The notes under the pieces were generated by a model that had not been told where the DNA came from, ran no database searches, and worked only from the letters and a program-made list of their open reading frames with translations. Made by a program: the position numbers and the translations under genes. This document shows, piece by piece, positions 1 to 5,018 of a stretch of 5,018 nucleotides of DNA (position 1 is the stretch's first letter; each line of letters starts with the position of its first letter). Origin of the DNA: Dehalococcoidia bacterium (lineage in GTDB: Bacteria; Chloroflexota; Dehalococcoidia; UBA6926); contig JAAXGS010000172.1 in assembly GCA_012271225.1 (NCBI GenBank), forward strand, positions 1 through 5,018, given 5' to 3'.

Positions 1-1
1 C

Positions 2-385
2 ATGGCAGGGCTGGCGCGCCGCAATCCGTACCTTGCGATGGCTCTGACGGCGGCGTTGTTCAGCCTGGCGGGATTCCCGTTCTTCATCGGCTTCGCGTCC
101 AAGTTCTATCTGTTCACGGTTGTGGCCACGGCCGGAGCGCGTTTCCTTGTGCCCGTAGGCTTGGCCATATTCGCCAGCCTCATCTCTCTCTACTACTATC
201 TGAATATCGTGAGACAGATGTACATTGAACCGCCGCAGGACAATGCGCCGCCGCTGCGCGTCCCCAGGACCATGTGGCTGCTCATCGCCGGGCTGCTTGG
301 CGTTATCGTTATTGGCGGCGTTTATGTCAGACCGCTCGCGGAGGCTGCGGAGACTGCGGCGGCGGCCATATTCACGGGCGCGTAG
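2..385 (+). CDS. nuoN: NADH-quinone oxidoreductase subunit N, C-terminal part (5' end outside window)
   Basis: This is the last 127 residues of a complex I membrane subunit of the antiporter-like family, which couples NADH oxidation and quinone reduction to proton translocation across the cytoplasmic membrane. Visible residues 20-38 form the family's SLAG-P-GF--KFYLF block, with a conserved-type lysine at visible residue 34 in the membrane. Residues 50-70 form the next helix, ending in the SLYYYL motif and followed by the RQMY stretch typical of NuoN. A last helix spans about 92-109, then a short alanine-rich tail. The lysine in the GF--KFYLF block favours NuoN over NuoM, which usually has GFvgE there. 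The ATG at base 2 is an internal methionine: a full NuoN is about 450-500 residues, so the gene begins upstream of the window. NuoN is usually the last gene of the nuo operon, which fits the change of gene content after it. The stop is TAG at 383-385. Confidence 0.93.
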   Translation: MAGLARRNPYLAMALTAALFSLAGFPFFIGFASKFYLFTVVATAGARFLVPVGLAIFASLISLYYYLNIVRQMYIEPPQDNAPPLRVPRTMWLLIAGLLGVIVIGGVYVRPLAEAAETAAAAIFTGA

Positions 386-388
386 AGC

Positions 389-397
389 GGGAGAGGG
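389..397 (+). promoter_or_regulatory. Ribosome binding site for the HicB-like gene
   Basis: A purine-rich GGGAGAGGG lies just after the nuoN stop and 4-8 bases before the GTG at 402. It decides the start of the next gene. The reading frame is open far upstream into nuoN, with an ATG at 225, but only the GTG has a ribosome binding site and gives a protein that begins at the domain boundary. Confidence 0.6.
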
Positions 398-401
398 TAG
401 A

Positions 402-902
402 GTGCCTGCATACACCGTGGTCTTATTGCCGAACGATGACGGATCACACCGCGCCCTTGTGCCCGCCCTGCCTTTGGCAGAGGGGGCCGGCCCCACGCGG
501 GCCGCGGCTCTGGCGGAGGTTACGCGCAGCGCGGAGAGCGCGCTTGCAGAGATCATCGCTCAGGGCGGGCGTCCGCCCCGCGAGGAGTGGTCTCCGGTGC
601 GCACGGTCTGGGTGCGGAATCCGCGGCGCGGCGATACATCGCCCTACGCCGTCATGGTTCAGCAGACGGAGGAGGGCGCGTTTCAGGCCACGCCCGTCGC
701 CTTTACGGATGTGACGTACACCGGCACGACCGTTGAGGAGGCCGTTGAGCCAATCGGCCCGCTGCTCTTTCAGCGGTTGACAGAGCTTGTTGCGCAGGGA
801 AAGCACTTCCCGACGCAGGATGACCCGCAGGCCTATGTCATCAGGGTCGCCGCGCGGGGAGCCGTTCCCGATGACGGGGAAGGTGAGGAAGAGTCCCTCT
901 AG
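402..902 (+). CDS. Tandem HicB-like domain protein (type II antitoxin HicB family, no HicA partner seen)
   Basis: This is a 166-residue soluble protein starting at GTG 402. Residues 2-59 have the HicB/UPF0150 layout: YTVVLLP strand, acidic turn plus glycine (DDG), strand ending near VPALP, a G-T turn, an alanine-rich helix and the AQGG-PP end. Residues 80-137 repeat the same layout (YAVMVQQ, EEG, G-TT-EEA, helix, AQGKHFP). The two copies align without gaps at an offset of 78 residues, with 14 identities in 58 positions by eye, including Y, G, G-T, and AQG--xP. After each copy comes a further short strand (VRTVWVRN; AYVIRVAA). The tail is acidic (DDGEGEEESL). HicB proteins normally neutralise the HicA mRNA interferase and often carry a C-terminal DNA-binding domain. 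Neither a HicA ORF nor a HTH/ribbon-helix-helix domain is visible here, so antitoxin function is doubtful. It may be an orphan, domesticated HicB fold. It lies 16 bases after nuoN and is probably read from the nuo transcript. Confidence 0.75.
   Translation: MPAYTVVLLPNDDGSHRALVPALPLAEGAGPTRAAALAEVTRSAESALAEIIAQGGRPPREEWSPVRTVWVRNPRRGDTSPYAVMVQQTEEGAFQATPVAFTDVTYTGTTVEEAVEPIGPLLFQRLTELVAQGKHFPTQDDPQAYVIRVAARGAVPDDGEGEEESL
899..902. other. Palindromic CTAG holding the stop codons of two convergent genes
   Basis: The plus-strand HicB-like gene stops with TAG at 900-902. The minus-strand reductase stops with TAG read from 901 to 899. Both stops are made from one CTAG palindrome, so the genes overlap by four bases and no room is left for an intergenic terminator. 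Confidence 0.95.
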
Positions 903-1846
903 CCGAGCGCGGCGAGGCTGTTGTTCAGCTCCGCGACCTCCTCACGCGTGAGGGTCCAATCGGCGGCGCGCGCGTTTGCCTCCACCTGATCCGGTCGTGT
1001 GGCGCCGGCGATGACGCTGCTCACCTGCGGCTGCGCCAGAAGCCACGCGATGGCCAGTTCAACGGTGGAGTGGTTGCGCGCCTCCGCAAACGCGCGGGCC
1101 GCGTCCACAATGGCAAACGTTCGCTCGTTCATGAACCGCCGCCGTGAGCTTTCAGGGCTGCCCGCCATTCGCGTGCCGGCGGGCGGATCCTCTCCCGATG
1201 TGTACTTGCCCGTCAGAACGCCGCCCGCGAGAGGGAAATACGGGATGATACCCATGCCGTACTCAATGGCAAAGGGGATGAGTTCCTGTTCAATGTCCCG
1301 GTTGATCAGGCTGTACTCCGGTTGCGCGCTGATGAAGCTGTTCAGGCCGTGGTGGCGGCTTGTCCATGCGGCTTCCGCGTCCTGCCACGCCATGAAGTTC
1401 GAGCTGCCAATGTAGCGAATCTTTCCGGCGTGGATGAGGTCATCGAGGGCGCGCAGGGTTTCCTCGATGGGGGTGTGGCGGTCCGGGAAGTGGATCTGGT
1501 ACAGGTCAATGTAATCGGTCTGAAGCCGTGTGAGACTGGCCTCAACCTCATCCATGATGTGCTTGCGGGAGTTCCCGCCCCCGTTTGGGCCTGACCGCAT
1601 CATGCCGCCGCCCTTGGTGGCGATGATCGCGGCCTCCCGATTTCCCTGCAGGGCCCGCCCAATGTGGGACTCGGAATCCCCGGCGCTGTAGATGTTCGCC
1701 GTATCGATGAAATTGATGCCGCAGTCAAGCGCGGCCCTGATGACCGTTTCGCTCGCTGCGTAGTCGAGGCGTCTGCCAAAGTTGTTTGTGCCCAGCCCAA
1801 CCGCGGAGACCTCGAGTCCGGACCTGCCCAGTCGACGATAGTGCAT
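899..1846 (-). CDS. Aldo/keto reductase family oxidoreductase
   Basis: This is a complete 315-residue NAD(P)H-dependent (beta/alpha)8-barrel oxidoreductase, expected in the cytoplasm and acting on aldehydes, ketones or sugars; the substrate cannot be read from sequence. The catalytic tetrad is intact: Asp48 (INFIDTA), Tyr53 (NIYS), Lys78 (IATKGG) and His119 (LYQIHFPD). The N-terminal RRLGRSGLEVSAVGLGT and the IGSSN motif at 146-150 are hallmarks of the family. AQPEYSL (174-180) and the C-terminal VIAGATRPDQVEAN (278-291) line the nicotinamide and adenine-phosphate sites, and the latter suggests NADP(H). Length is normal, and the sequence resembles the YhdN/YajO-type general stress or 'predicted oxidoreductase' branch. 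The start is ATG at 1846-1844, with a G-rich GGGGGTGA 9 bases upstream. It is the only gene on the minus strand: divergent from birA, convergent with the HicB-like gene and sharing its stop palindrome. It appears to be a single-gene unit with its own promoter. Confidence 0.93.
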   Translation of the reverse strand: MHYRRLGRSGLEVSAVGLGTNNFGRRLDYAASETVIRAALDCGINFIDTANIYSAGDSESHIGRALQGNREAAIIATKGGGMMRSGPNGGGNSRKHIMDEVEASLTRLQTDYIDLYQIHFPDRHTPIEETLRALDDLIHAGKIRYIGSSNFMAWQDAEAAWTSRHHGLNSFISAQPEYSLINRDIEQELIPFAIEYGMGIIPYFPLAGGVLTGKYTSGEDPPAGTRMAGSPESSRRRFMNERTFAIVDAARAFAEARNHSTVELAIAWLLAQPQVSSVIAGATRPDQVEANARAADWTLTREEVAELNNSLAALG

Positions 1847-1875
1847 GAAAACCCGTCACCCCCATTGAATGCCCT

Positions 1876-1904
1876 ATTATAAGCCCGCGCGGCTTGCGCG
1901 CCGA
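1876..1904 (-). promoter_or_regulatory. Putative sigma-70-type promoter for the aldo/keto reductase
   Basis: Read on the minus strand, a perfect TATAAT -10 hexamer lies at 1881-1876. Seventeen bases upstream is TCGGCG (1904-1899), which matches only three of six positions of the -35 consensus. Transcription would start near 1869, giving a leader of about 23 bases before the ATG at 1846. The -10 match stands out in an otherwise very GC-rich region, but the -35 is weak, so this is a prediction from the hexamer alone. Confidence 0.45.
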
Positions 1905-1929
1905 GACGTGCCCATACTGACTGACCCGG

Positions 1930-1935
1930 GGAGGA
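1930..1935 (+). promoter_or_regulatory. Ribosome binding site for birA
   Basis: GGAGGA, a near-perfect Shine-Dalgarno core within GGGGAGGAAG, ends 9 bases before the ATG at 1945. It fixes that ATG as the start of the biotin ligase gene. Confidence 0.7.
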
Positions 1936-1944
1936 AGCCGATAC

Positions 1945-2727
1945 ATGAGCGACCAATTGAGCGTGTCCGCAGTCAGGGAGCGGCTCAATACACGGTTCAT
2001 CGGTCAGACCCATCAGCACTTTGCTCTGACCAACTCAACGCAGGATATTGTGACGGAGGCCGGGCGGGCCGGAGCACAGGAGGGCCTCATCGTCACCGCG
2101 GATGAGCAGAGCAGGGGGCGTGGCAGGTTCCGCCGTTCCTGGGTTGCGCCGCCCGGCGCGTCCCTGCTGGTCTCCGTCCTGCTGCGGCCCGGGCCGGAAC
2201 GGCTGCCGATGATGTCCATGATCGCCGCCCTTGCGTCAGCCCGCGCCATTCGCCGCGTCGTTCCTGAATTAGCGCCTGAGGTCAAATGGCCAAACGATGT
2301 CCTGCTGAAGGGGCGCAAGGCCTGCGGCATCCTGGTTGAAGTGGCGGACAGCGGCAACGACGCGAGCAAGTACGCCGTCGTTGGCATCGGGATCAACGTC
2401 AACTGGGATACGGCGTCCATTCCGGAGATCGCGGAGGCGTCGACGAGCCTGGCCAATGAGACGGGCCGCGCCGTCTCACGCGTGGACCTGCTCTGCGCCC
2501 TGTTGGAGGAGATGGAAAGGCTGTACCTGCAGGCGCAGGGTGGCGAGGATGTGTTCACGCAGTGGCGCTCCGCCCTCGTGACGCTTGGGCGGCAGGTTCG
2601 CGTCGCGGGCAGCGACTCCGCCTTTCAGGGCGTCGCCATCGATGTGGAGCCGAGCGGGGCGCTGGTCGTCATGGATGACGCCAATCAGAGACGTATCGTC
2701 CACGCGGGCGACGTCACGCTGTCCTGA
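1945..2727 (+). CDS. birA: Biotin--[acetyl-CoA-carboxylase] ligase, monofunctional (no HTH)
   Basis: This 260-residue enzyme activates biotin with ATP to biotinyl-5'-AMP and transfers it to the lysine of biotin carboxyl carrier proteins in the cytoplasm. The catalytic domain is complete. NSTQD (30-34) corresponds to the usual STN motif. GRGRFRRSW (58-66) is the biotin/adenylate-binding loop. KWPNDVLL (114-121) follows. RKACGILVEV (124-133) has Lys125 at the place of the catalytic lysine, and GIGINVN is at 147-153. Residues about 214-260 form the small SH3-like C-terminal domain (LGRQVRV ... HAGDVTLS). The N-terminal winged-helix domain of bifunctional BirA proteins is absent: only about 25 residues precede the catalytic core. 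It is therefore a class I ligase that cannot act as the biotin operon repressor. It is divergent from the reductase and 20 bases upstream of the VTT gene, with which it is probably co-transcribed. Its substrate carboxylase is not in the window. Confidence 0.95.
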   Translation: MSDQLSVSAVRERLNTRFIGQTHQHFALTNSTQDIVTEAGRAGAQEGLIVTADEQSRGRGRFRRSWVAPPGASLLVSVLLRPGPERLPMMSMIAALASARAIRRVVPELAPEVKWPNDVLLKGRKACGILVEVADSGNDASKYAVVGIGINVNWDTASIPEIAEASTSLANETGRAVSRVDLLCALLEEMERLYLQAQGGEDVFTQWRSALVTLGRQVRVAGSDSAFQGVAIDVEPSGALVVMDDANQRRIVHAGDVTLS

Positions 2728-2737
2728 CACGCTCATT

Positions 2738-2741
2738 GGGG
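2738..2741 (+). promoter_or_regulatory. Ribosome binding site deciding the VTT protein start
   Basis: GGGG at 2738-2741, within TTGGGGAT, lies 6 bases before the ATG at 2748. An in-frame TTG at 2736 would start four codons earlier, but it overlaps this site and has no Shine-Dalgarno-like sequence of its own, so ATG 2748 is preferred. Confidence 0.5.
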
Positions 2742-2747
2742 ATCCGT

Positions 2748-3314
2748 ATGCCCCGGATTCCGTACGTGCCCATCCTGCAGGTGGGGCTCGCGGCCCTTGT
2801 ATCGCTCGTCGTGATCATTGCCGTCACACGATTCACGGATGAGATTGCCCGTCTGGGTTCCTGGGGGTATCTGGGCGTGTTCATCGTGCAGGCGCTCAAC
2901 AGCATGACCGTGTTCATACCGGCCCCCGGGCACGCCTATGTGTTTGCCGTCGCTCCAACGCTGAACCCCGTTCTTGCCGCCATTGCGGCGGCGCTGGGCG
3001 CCATGCTGGGGGAGGCCACCTCATATCTGGCCGGCGTGGGCGGGGGGCGTCTGGTTCAACACAATCGGCTGTACCGTCGGTTGACGGCCCTGACCGAGGA
3101 GTGGTGCGGACTGTCTATTTTTCTCTTCGCCGCGACTCCGCTGCCCTTCGATATCGCCGGGCTCTGGGCGGGGAGTGTGCGCTACCCGTTTTGGCGCTAT
3201 CTGACGCTGGCGTTTGCGGGCAAGATCATCCTGCTCACGGGCATTGTGCTGGCCGGATACTTTGGTCTGCCCATCGTGCAGAGCATTCCGTTTCTGGACG
3301 GCGTTTTGTCCTGA
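2748..3314 (+). CDS. VTT-domain (DedA/TVP38-like) integral membrane protein
   Basis: This is a 188-residue hydrophobic protein. A first membrane helix spans about residues 8-27. The VTT-type core follows: GYLGVFIVQALNSM-VFIPAPGH (40-62, likely a re-entrant segment with the PAPGH turn), then NPVLAAIAAALGAMLGEATSYLAGVGGG (73-100) with the family's LGA-LGE---Y-aG pattern, and a cytoplasmic linker RLVQHNRLYRRL. Next is FLFAATPLPFDIAGLWAGSVRYPFW (125-149), matching the second re-entrant half (P-P-D--g--AG---mp---F), and a final helix near 150-172. Bacterial DedA/VTT proteins act in lipid flipping (undecaprenyl phosphate, phosphatidylethanolamine) or membrane homeostasis. Which of these applies here cannot be told. 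The size is usual for the family. The ATG at 2748 is chosen over an in-frame TTG at 2736 because of the GGGG ribosome site. The gene lies 20 bases after birA and probably in the same transcript; no functional link to biotin is evident. Confidence 0.8.
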   Translation: MPRIPYVPILQVGLAALVSLVVIIAVTRFTDEIARLGSWGYLGVFIVQALNSMTVFIPAPGHAYVFAVAPTLNPVLAAIAAALGAMLGEATSYLAGVGGGRLVQHNRLYRRLTALTEEWCGLSIFLFAATPLPFDIAGLWAGSVRYPFWRYLTLAFAGKIILLTGIVLAGYFGLPIVQSIPFLDGVLS

Positions 3315-3333
3315 GGTTGCGCTGCGCTAGAAT
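3306..3333 (+). promoter_or_regulatory. Putative promoter for hisG
   Basis: TTGTCC (3306-3311, four of six -35 consensus matches) is separated by 16 bases from TAGAAT (3328-3333, five of six -10 matches). The -35 overlaps the end of the VTT gene. Transcription would start near 3340, leaving a leader of about 70 bases before the GTG at 3411. The leader holds a 10-base perfect palindrome, GCGGCGCCGC (3365-3374), but no histidine-codon-rich leader peptide, so a classical his attenuator is not supported. This is a prediction by eye only. Confidence 0.45.
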
Positions 3334-3410
3334 ACATGAGCACAAGACCATAACGACAAACCAAGCGGCGCCGCCCGGGGTGTGGCCGCAAGACAGAGGC
3401 AAAGACAAAC

Positions 3411-4430
3411 GTGTTGCGGCTGGCCCTACCCAGCAATAATCGATTGGCGGGAGATACGCTGGACCTGCTCGATGCCAGCGGAATCCACGTTTCACGGCGC
3501 GGCAGCCAGGGGCTTGTTGAGGAGGTTCGGGATATCCCGAACTGCGAGGCCGTCTTTCTCAGGCCGGATGACATTCCCGCCATCGTTGCCGAGGGCGGCG
3601 CTCACCTGGGCATAACCGGCCGGGACTGGTTTGAGGAGAAGCGCCTCTCCGGACTGGATAACGTCTCCTGCCTGATTGACGATCTTGGCTACGGCCACGG
3701 CCGCCTGATGCTCGCCGCGCCCAGCAGGCGCTACGGCGACGCCGGGGACATTTCCGCCGATGAGTTGACCGACTGGGCGCGCCAACTGGGACGTGATCTG
3801 CGGGTGGCGACCAAATACCCCGGCCTGACCGGGCAGTATATGAAGGCGCACGGCCTCTCCGGGCGGGGCGTGCGGCTCTTTCAGGGATCGCATGAGCTGC
3901 TGCCCAGACTGGGGGCGGCGGACCTGATCGCGGATGTTGTTGTCACCGGCTCCACGCTTGCCGCGCATTCACTCACGGGTCTGCAGTTGGGAGAGCCGCC
4001 GAAGCCGATACTCCGCTCCAGCGCCGCGCTGATCGCCTGCCTGGACAAGTCCGTGTATGACGATCAGGCCGTCCGGTCCGCCTGGCTGGTGCTGGAATAT
4101 ATCCATGCCAATCTCAATGCGGAACGGCGATATGTTGTGATGGCGAATGTGCCCGGCGAGTCACCGGAAGATGTGGCCCGCAAGCTCTTTGACCTGCCGT
4201 CGCAGGGCAGCATTGGCCTGAAGGGGCCGACGATCGCGCCCGTCATCACGCGGGACAGTCTGGCGAACACCGCGGGCGACAGGTGGTTCTCCGTCTCCTT
4301 TGTCATCAACCATCAGCAGACGGAGCAGCTTGTTGCGACGGAATCCCTGCGGGCAATTGGCGCGGCGGACGTGATCGCGTTTCCGATCACGCAGCACTTT
4401 GGCGAGCCGCCGGAACTCCCACTTCGCTGA
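3411..4430 (+). CDS. hisG: ATP phosphoribosyltransferase, long form with C-terminal regulatory domain
   Basis: HisG condenses ATP and PRPP to phosphoribosyl-ATP, the first and feedback-controlled step of histidine synthesis, in the cytoplasm. Residues 1 to about 235 are the catalytic fold: LRLALP start, LRPDDIPAIVAEGGAHLGITGRDW (50-73), VATKYPGLTGQYMKAHGL (132-149), and the PRPP-binding region GSHELLPRLGAADLIADVV (159-177) with VTGSTL (178-183). Residues about 241-330 are the HisG_C allosteric domain (YVVMANVP, GPTIAPV, and the GAADVIAFPI end), which binds histidine in long-form enzymes, so no HisZ partner should be needed. At 339 residues it is about 40 longer than the E. coli type (299). 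Part of the excess is an insert near 112-130 and part lies in the C-terminal domain. The usual PKGRL-like N-terminal motif is replaced by PSNNRL (7-12). The start is GTG 3411, with AGAGG at 3395-3399. No other his gene is visible. A phospholipase-like gene follows 15 bases later. Confidence 0.92.
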   Translation: MLRLALPSNNRLAGDTLDLLDASGIHVSRRGSQGLVEEVRDIPNCEAVFLRPDDIPAIVAEGGAHLGITGRDWFEEKRLSGLDNVSCLIDDLGYGHGRLMLAAPSRRYGDAGDISADELTDWARQLGRDLRVATKYPGLTGQYMKAHGLSGRGVRLFQGSHELLPRLGAADLIADVVVTGSTLAAHSLTGLQLGEPPKPILRSSAALIACLDKSVYDDQAVRSAWLVLEYIHANLNAERRYVVMANVPGESPEDVARKLFDLPSQGSIGLKGPTIAPVITRDSLANTAGDRWFSVSFVINHQQTEQLVATESLRAIGAADVIAFPITQHFGEPPELPLR

Positions 4431-4445
4431 CGACGGAGCGTGACC

Positions 4446-5018
4446 ATGCCCATGCTGGCCGTTCACATGAGCATTGTCCAGGAGGTCGTTGACGCGCTGG
4501 GAGTCTCTGAGATCCGGGAACAGGTTGGGGCGGCGCTGCTCGGCTCCACCGCCCCGGACCGGCGTGTGATGACTCGGGAGCCGCGTGAGGAGACGCACTA
4601 TTTCCATCTGACCACGGGCAAAATGGAGGACGGCTTTCGCGGCATGAAACGAGCCATACCGGACATGGTTTCCCGGGCGCCCGGGGATGATTGGGCGCTG
4701 ACGGCGTTCCTGATTGGGTACGCAAGCCATCTGGCCGCCGATGAGGCGTGGATTGTCAATGTGTATCGGCCATACTTTGAGGACGTGAACTATTTGGGAA
4801 GTGAACCAACGCGGAATATCCTGGACCGCGCTCTGCAGTATGAACTGGAGCTCGACGTGCGCGGGGAGCCTGATCAACTGATGACCTGGCAGAGGCACGT
4901 TGCGGCGTTTAATGGGGCGGTGGAGGCGGTGCCTGACACGTTCATCGCCTGGAATGTACTGCGGCAATGGACGGACTTTGTCGCTGACCGCGTGCTGACG
5001 CTGCCCCGCAGCTGGGCG
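4446..5018 (+). CDS. Zinc-dependent phospholipase C-like protein, N-terminal part (3' end outside window)
   Basis: The frame is open from ATG 4446 to the window edge (191 codons, no stop). The sequence resembles the bacterial zinc-dependent phospholipase C family (PF00882-like). Candidate metal ligands are His7 (LAVHMSIV), Asp38 (LLGSTAPDRR), His51 (REETHYFHL), and His95 with Asp99 (GYASHLAADEAW). The D-13-H and H-x3-D spacings resemble those of the Bacillus cereus enzyme (D55/H69, H118/D122). His151 is a possible further ligand. There is no signal peptide and no long hydrophobic stretch at the N-terminus, unlike secreted phospholipases, so an intracellular hydrolase is more likely; the substrate is unknown. 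GGAG at 4435-4438 lies 7 bases before the ATG and supports this start over the ATG two codons later. The gene begins 15 bases after hisG and is probably co-transcribed with it. The family call rests on motif pattern, and the actual activity is not established. Confidence 0.75.
   Translation, partial: MPMLAVHMSIVQEVVDALGVSEIREQVGAALLGSTAPDRRVMTREPREETHYFHLTTGKMEDGFRGMKRAIPDMVSRAPGDDWALTAFLIGYASHLAADEAWIVNVYRPYFEDVNYLGSEPTRNILDRALQYELELDVRGEPDQLMTWQRHVAAFNGAVEAVPDTFIAWNVLRQWTDFVADRVLTLPRSWA

Noticed and set aside
225..401. Upstream extension of the HicB-like frame to an ATG at 225
   Set aside because: The extension overlaps nuoN out of frame and is an arginine- and cysteine-rich low-complexity stretch typical of a shadow frame. 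The GTG at 402 has a ribosome site and begins at the domain.
901..919. Possible terminator hairpin at the convergent junction (GCCG-AGCG-CGGC, with flanking AGCC/GGCT)
   Set aside because: The stem is only four base pairs and no clear T-run follows on either strand.
3336..3353. Mini-ORF in the hisG leader as a histidine attenuator peptide
   Set aside because: It encodes only M-S-T-R-P with no histidine codons, and its ATG lies at or before the predicted transcription start.
3365..3374. 10-base palindrome GCGGCGCCGC in the hisG leader as an operator
   Set aside because: A short GC palindrome is expected by chance at this base composition and has no second copy seen in the window.
3492..3968. 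Minus-strand open frame of 158 codons inside hisG
   Set aside because: It is antisense to conserved HisG motifs and has no recognisable domain or ribosome site of note.
4161..4967. Long minus-strand open frame of 268 codons across hisG and the phospholipase-like gene
   Set aside because: It lies antisense to two recognisable genes, matches no family and has the composition of a GC-driven shadow frame.

Overview
This is a GC-rich bacterial stretch of tightly packed housekeeping and accessory metabolic genes. No mobile element, CRISPR array, RNA gene or phage signature was seen. The organism is not certain. A nuoN tail, a monofunctional (HTH-less) BirA, a long-form HisG outside any visible his operon and a small zinc-dependent phospholipase C-like protein would fit a Chloroflexota genome (Dehalococcoidia or SAR202-like), but that is inference from gene style and composition, not proof.

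Layout, left to right. (1) 2-385 (+): the C-terminal end of NuoN, a proton-pumping membrane subunit of respiratory complex I, cut by the window edge. (2) 402-902 (+): 16 bases after nuoN, a GTG-started 166-residue protein made of two HicB-like domains in tandem, with no HicA toxin beside it. (3) 899-1846 (-): a complete aldo/keto reductase, convergent with the HicB-like gene; the two stop codons share one palindromic CTAG. (4) 1847-1944: a 98-base divergent intergenic region with the only AT-rich patch there, a perfect TATAAT for the reductase. (5) 1945-2727 (+): biotin-protein ligase without a DNA-binding domain. (6) 2748-3314 (+): a VTT/DedA-like membrane protein, 20 bases downstream and probably co-transcribed. 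(7) 3315-3410: a 96-base gap with a plausible promoter for hisG. (8) 3411-4430 (+): HisG of the long, self-regulated type, first enzyme of histidine synthesis. (9) 4446-5018 (+): the 5' part of a zinc-dependent phospholipase C-like gene, 15 bases after hisG and running off the window.

The genes do not form one pathway. The transcription units suggested by spacing are nuoN plus hicB-like, the reductase alone, birA plus VTT, and hisG plus the phospholipase-like gene. No previously undescribed system is evident. The most distinctive items are the tandem HicB-like protein, the shared stop palindrome, and the altered N-terminal motif and greater length of HisG.
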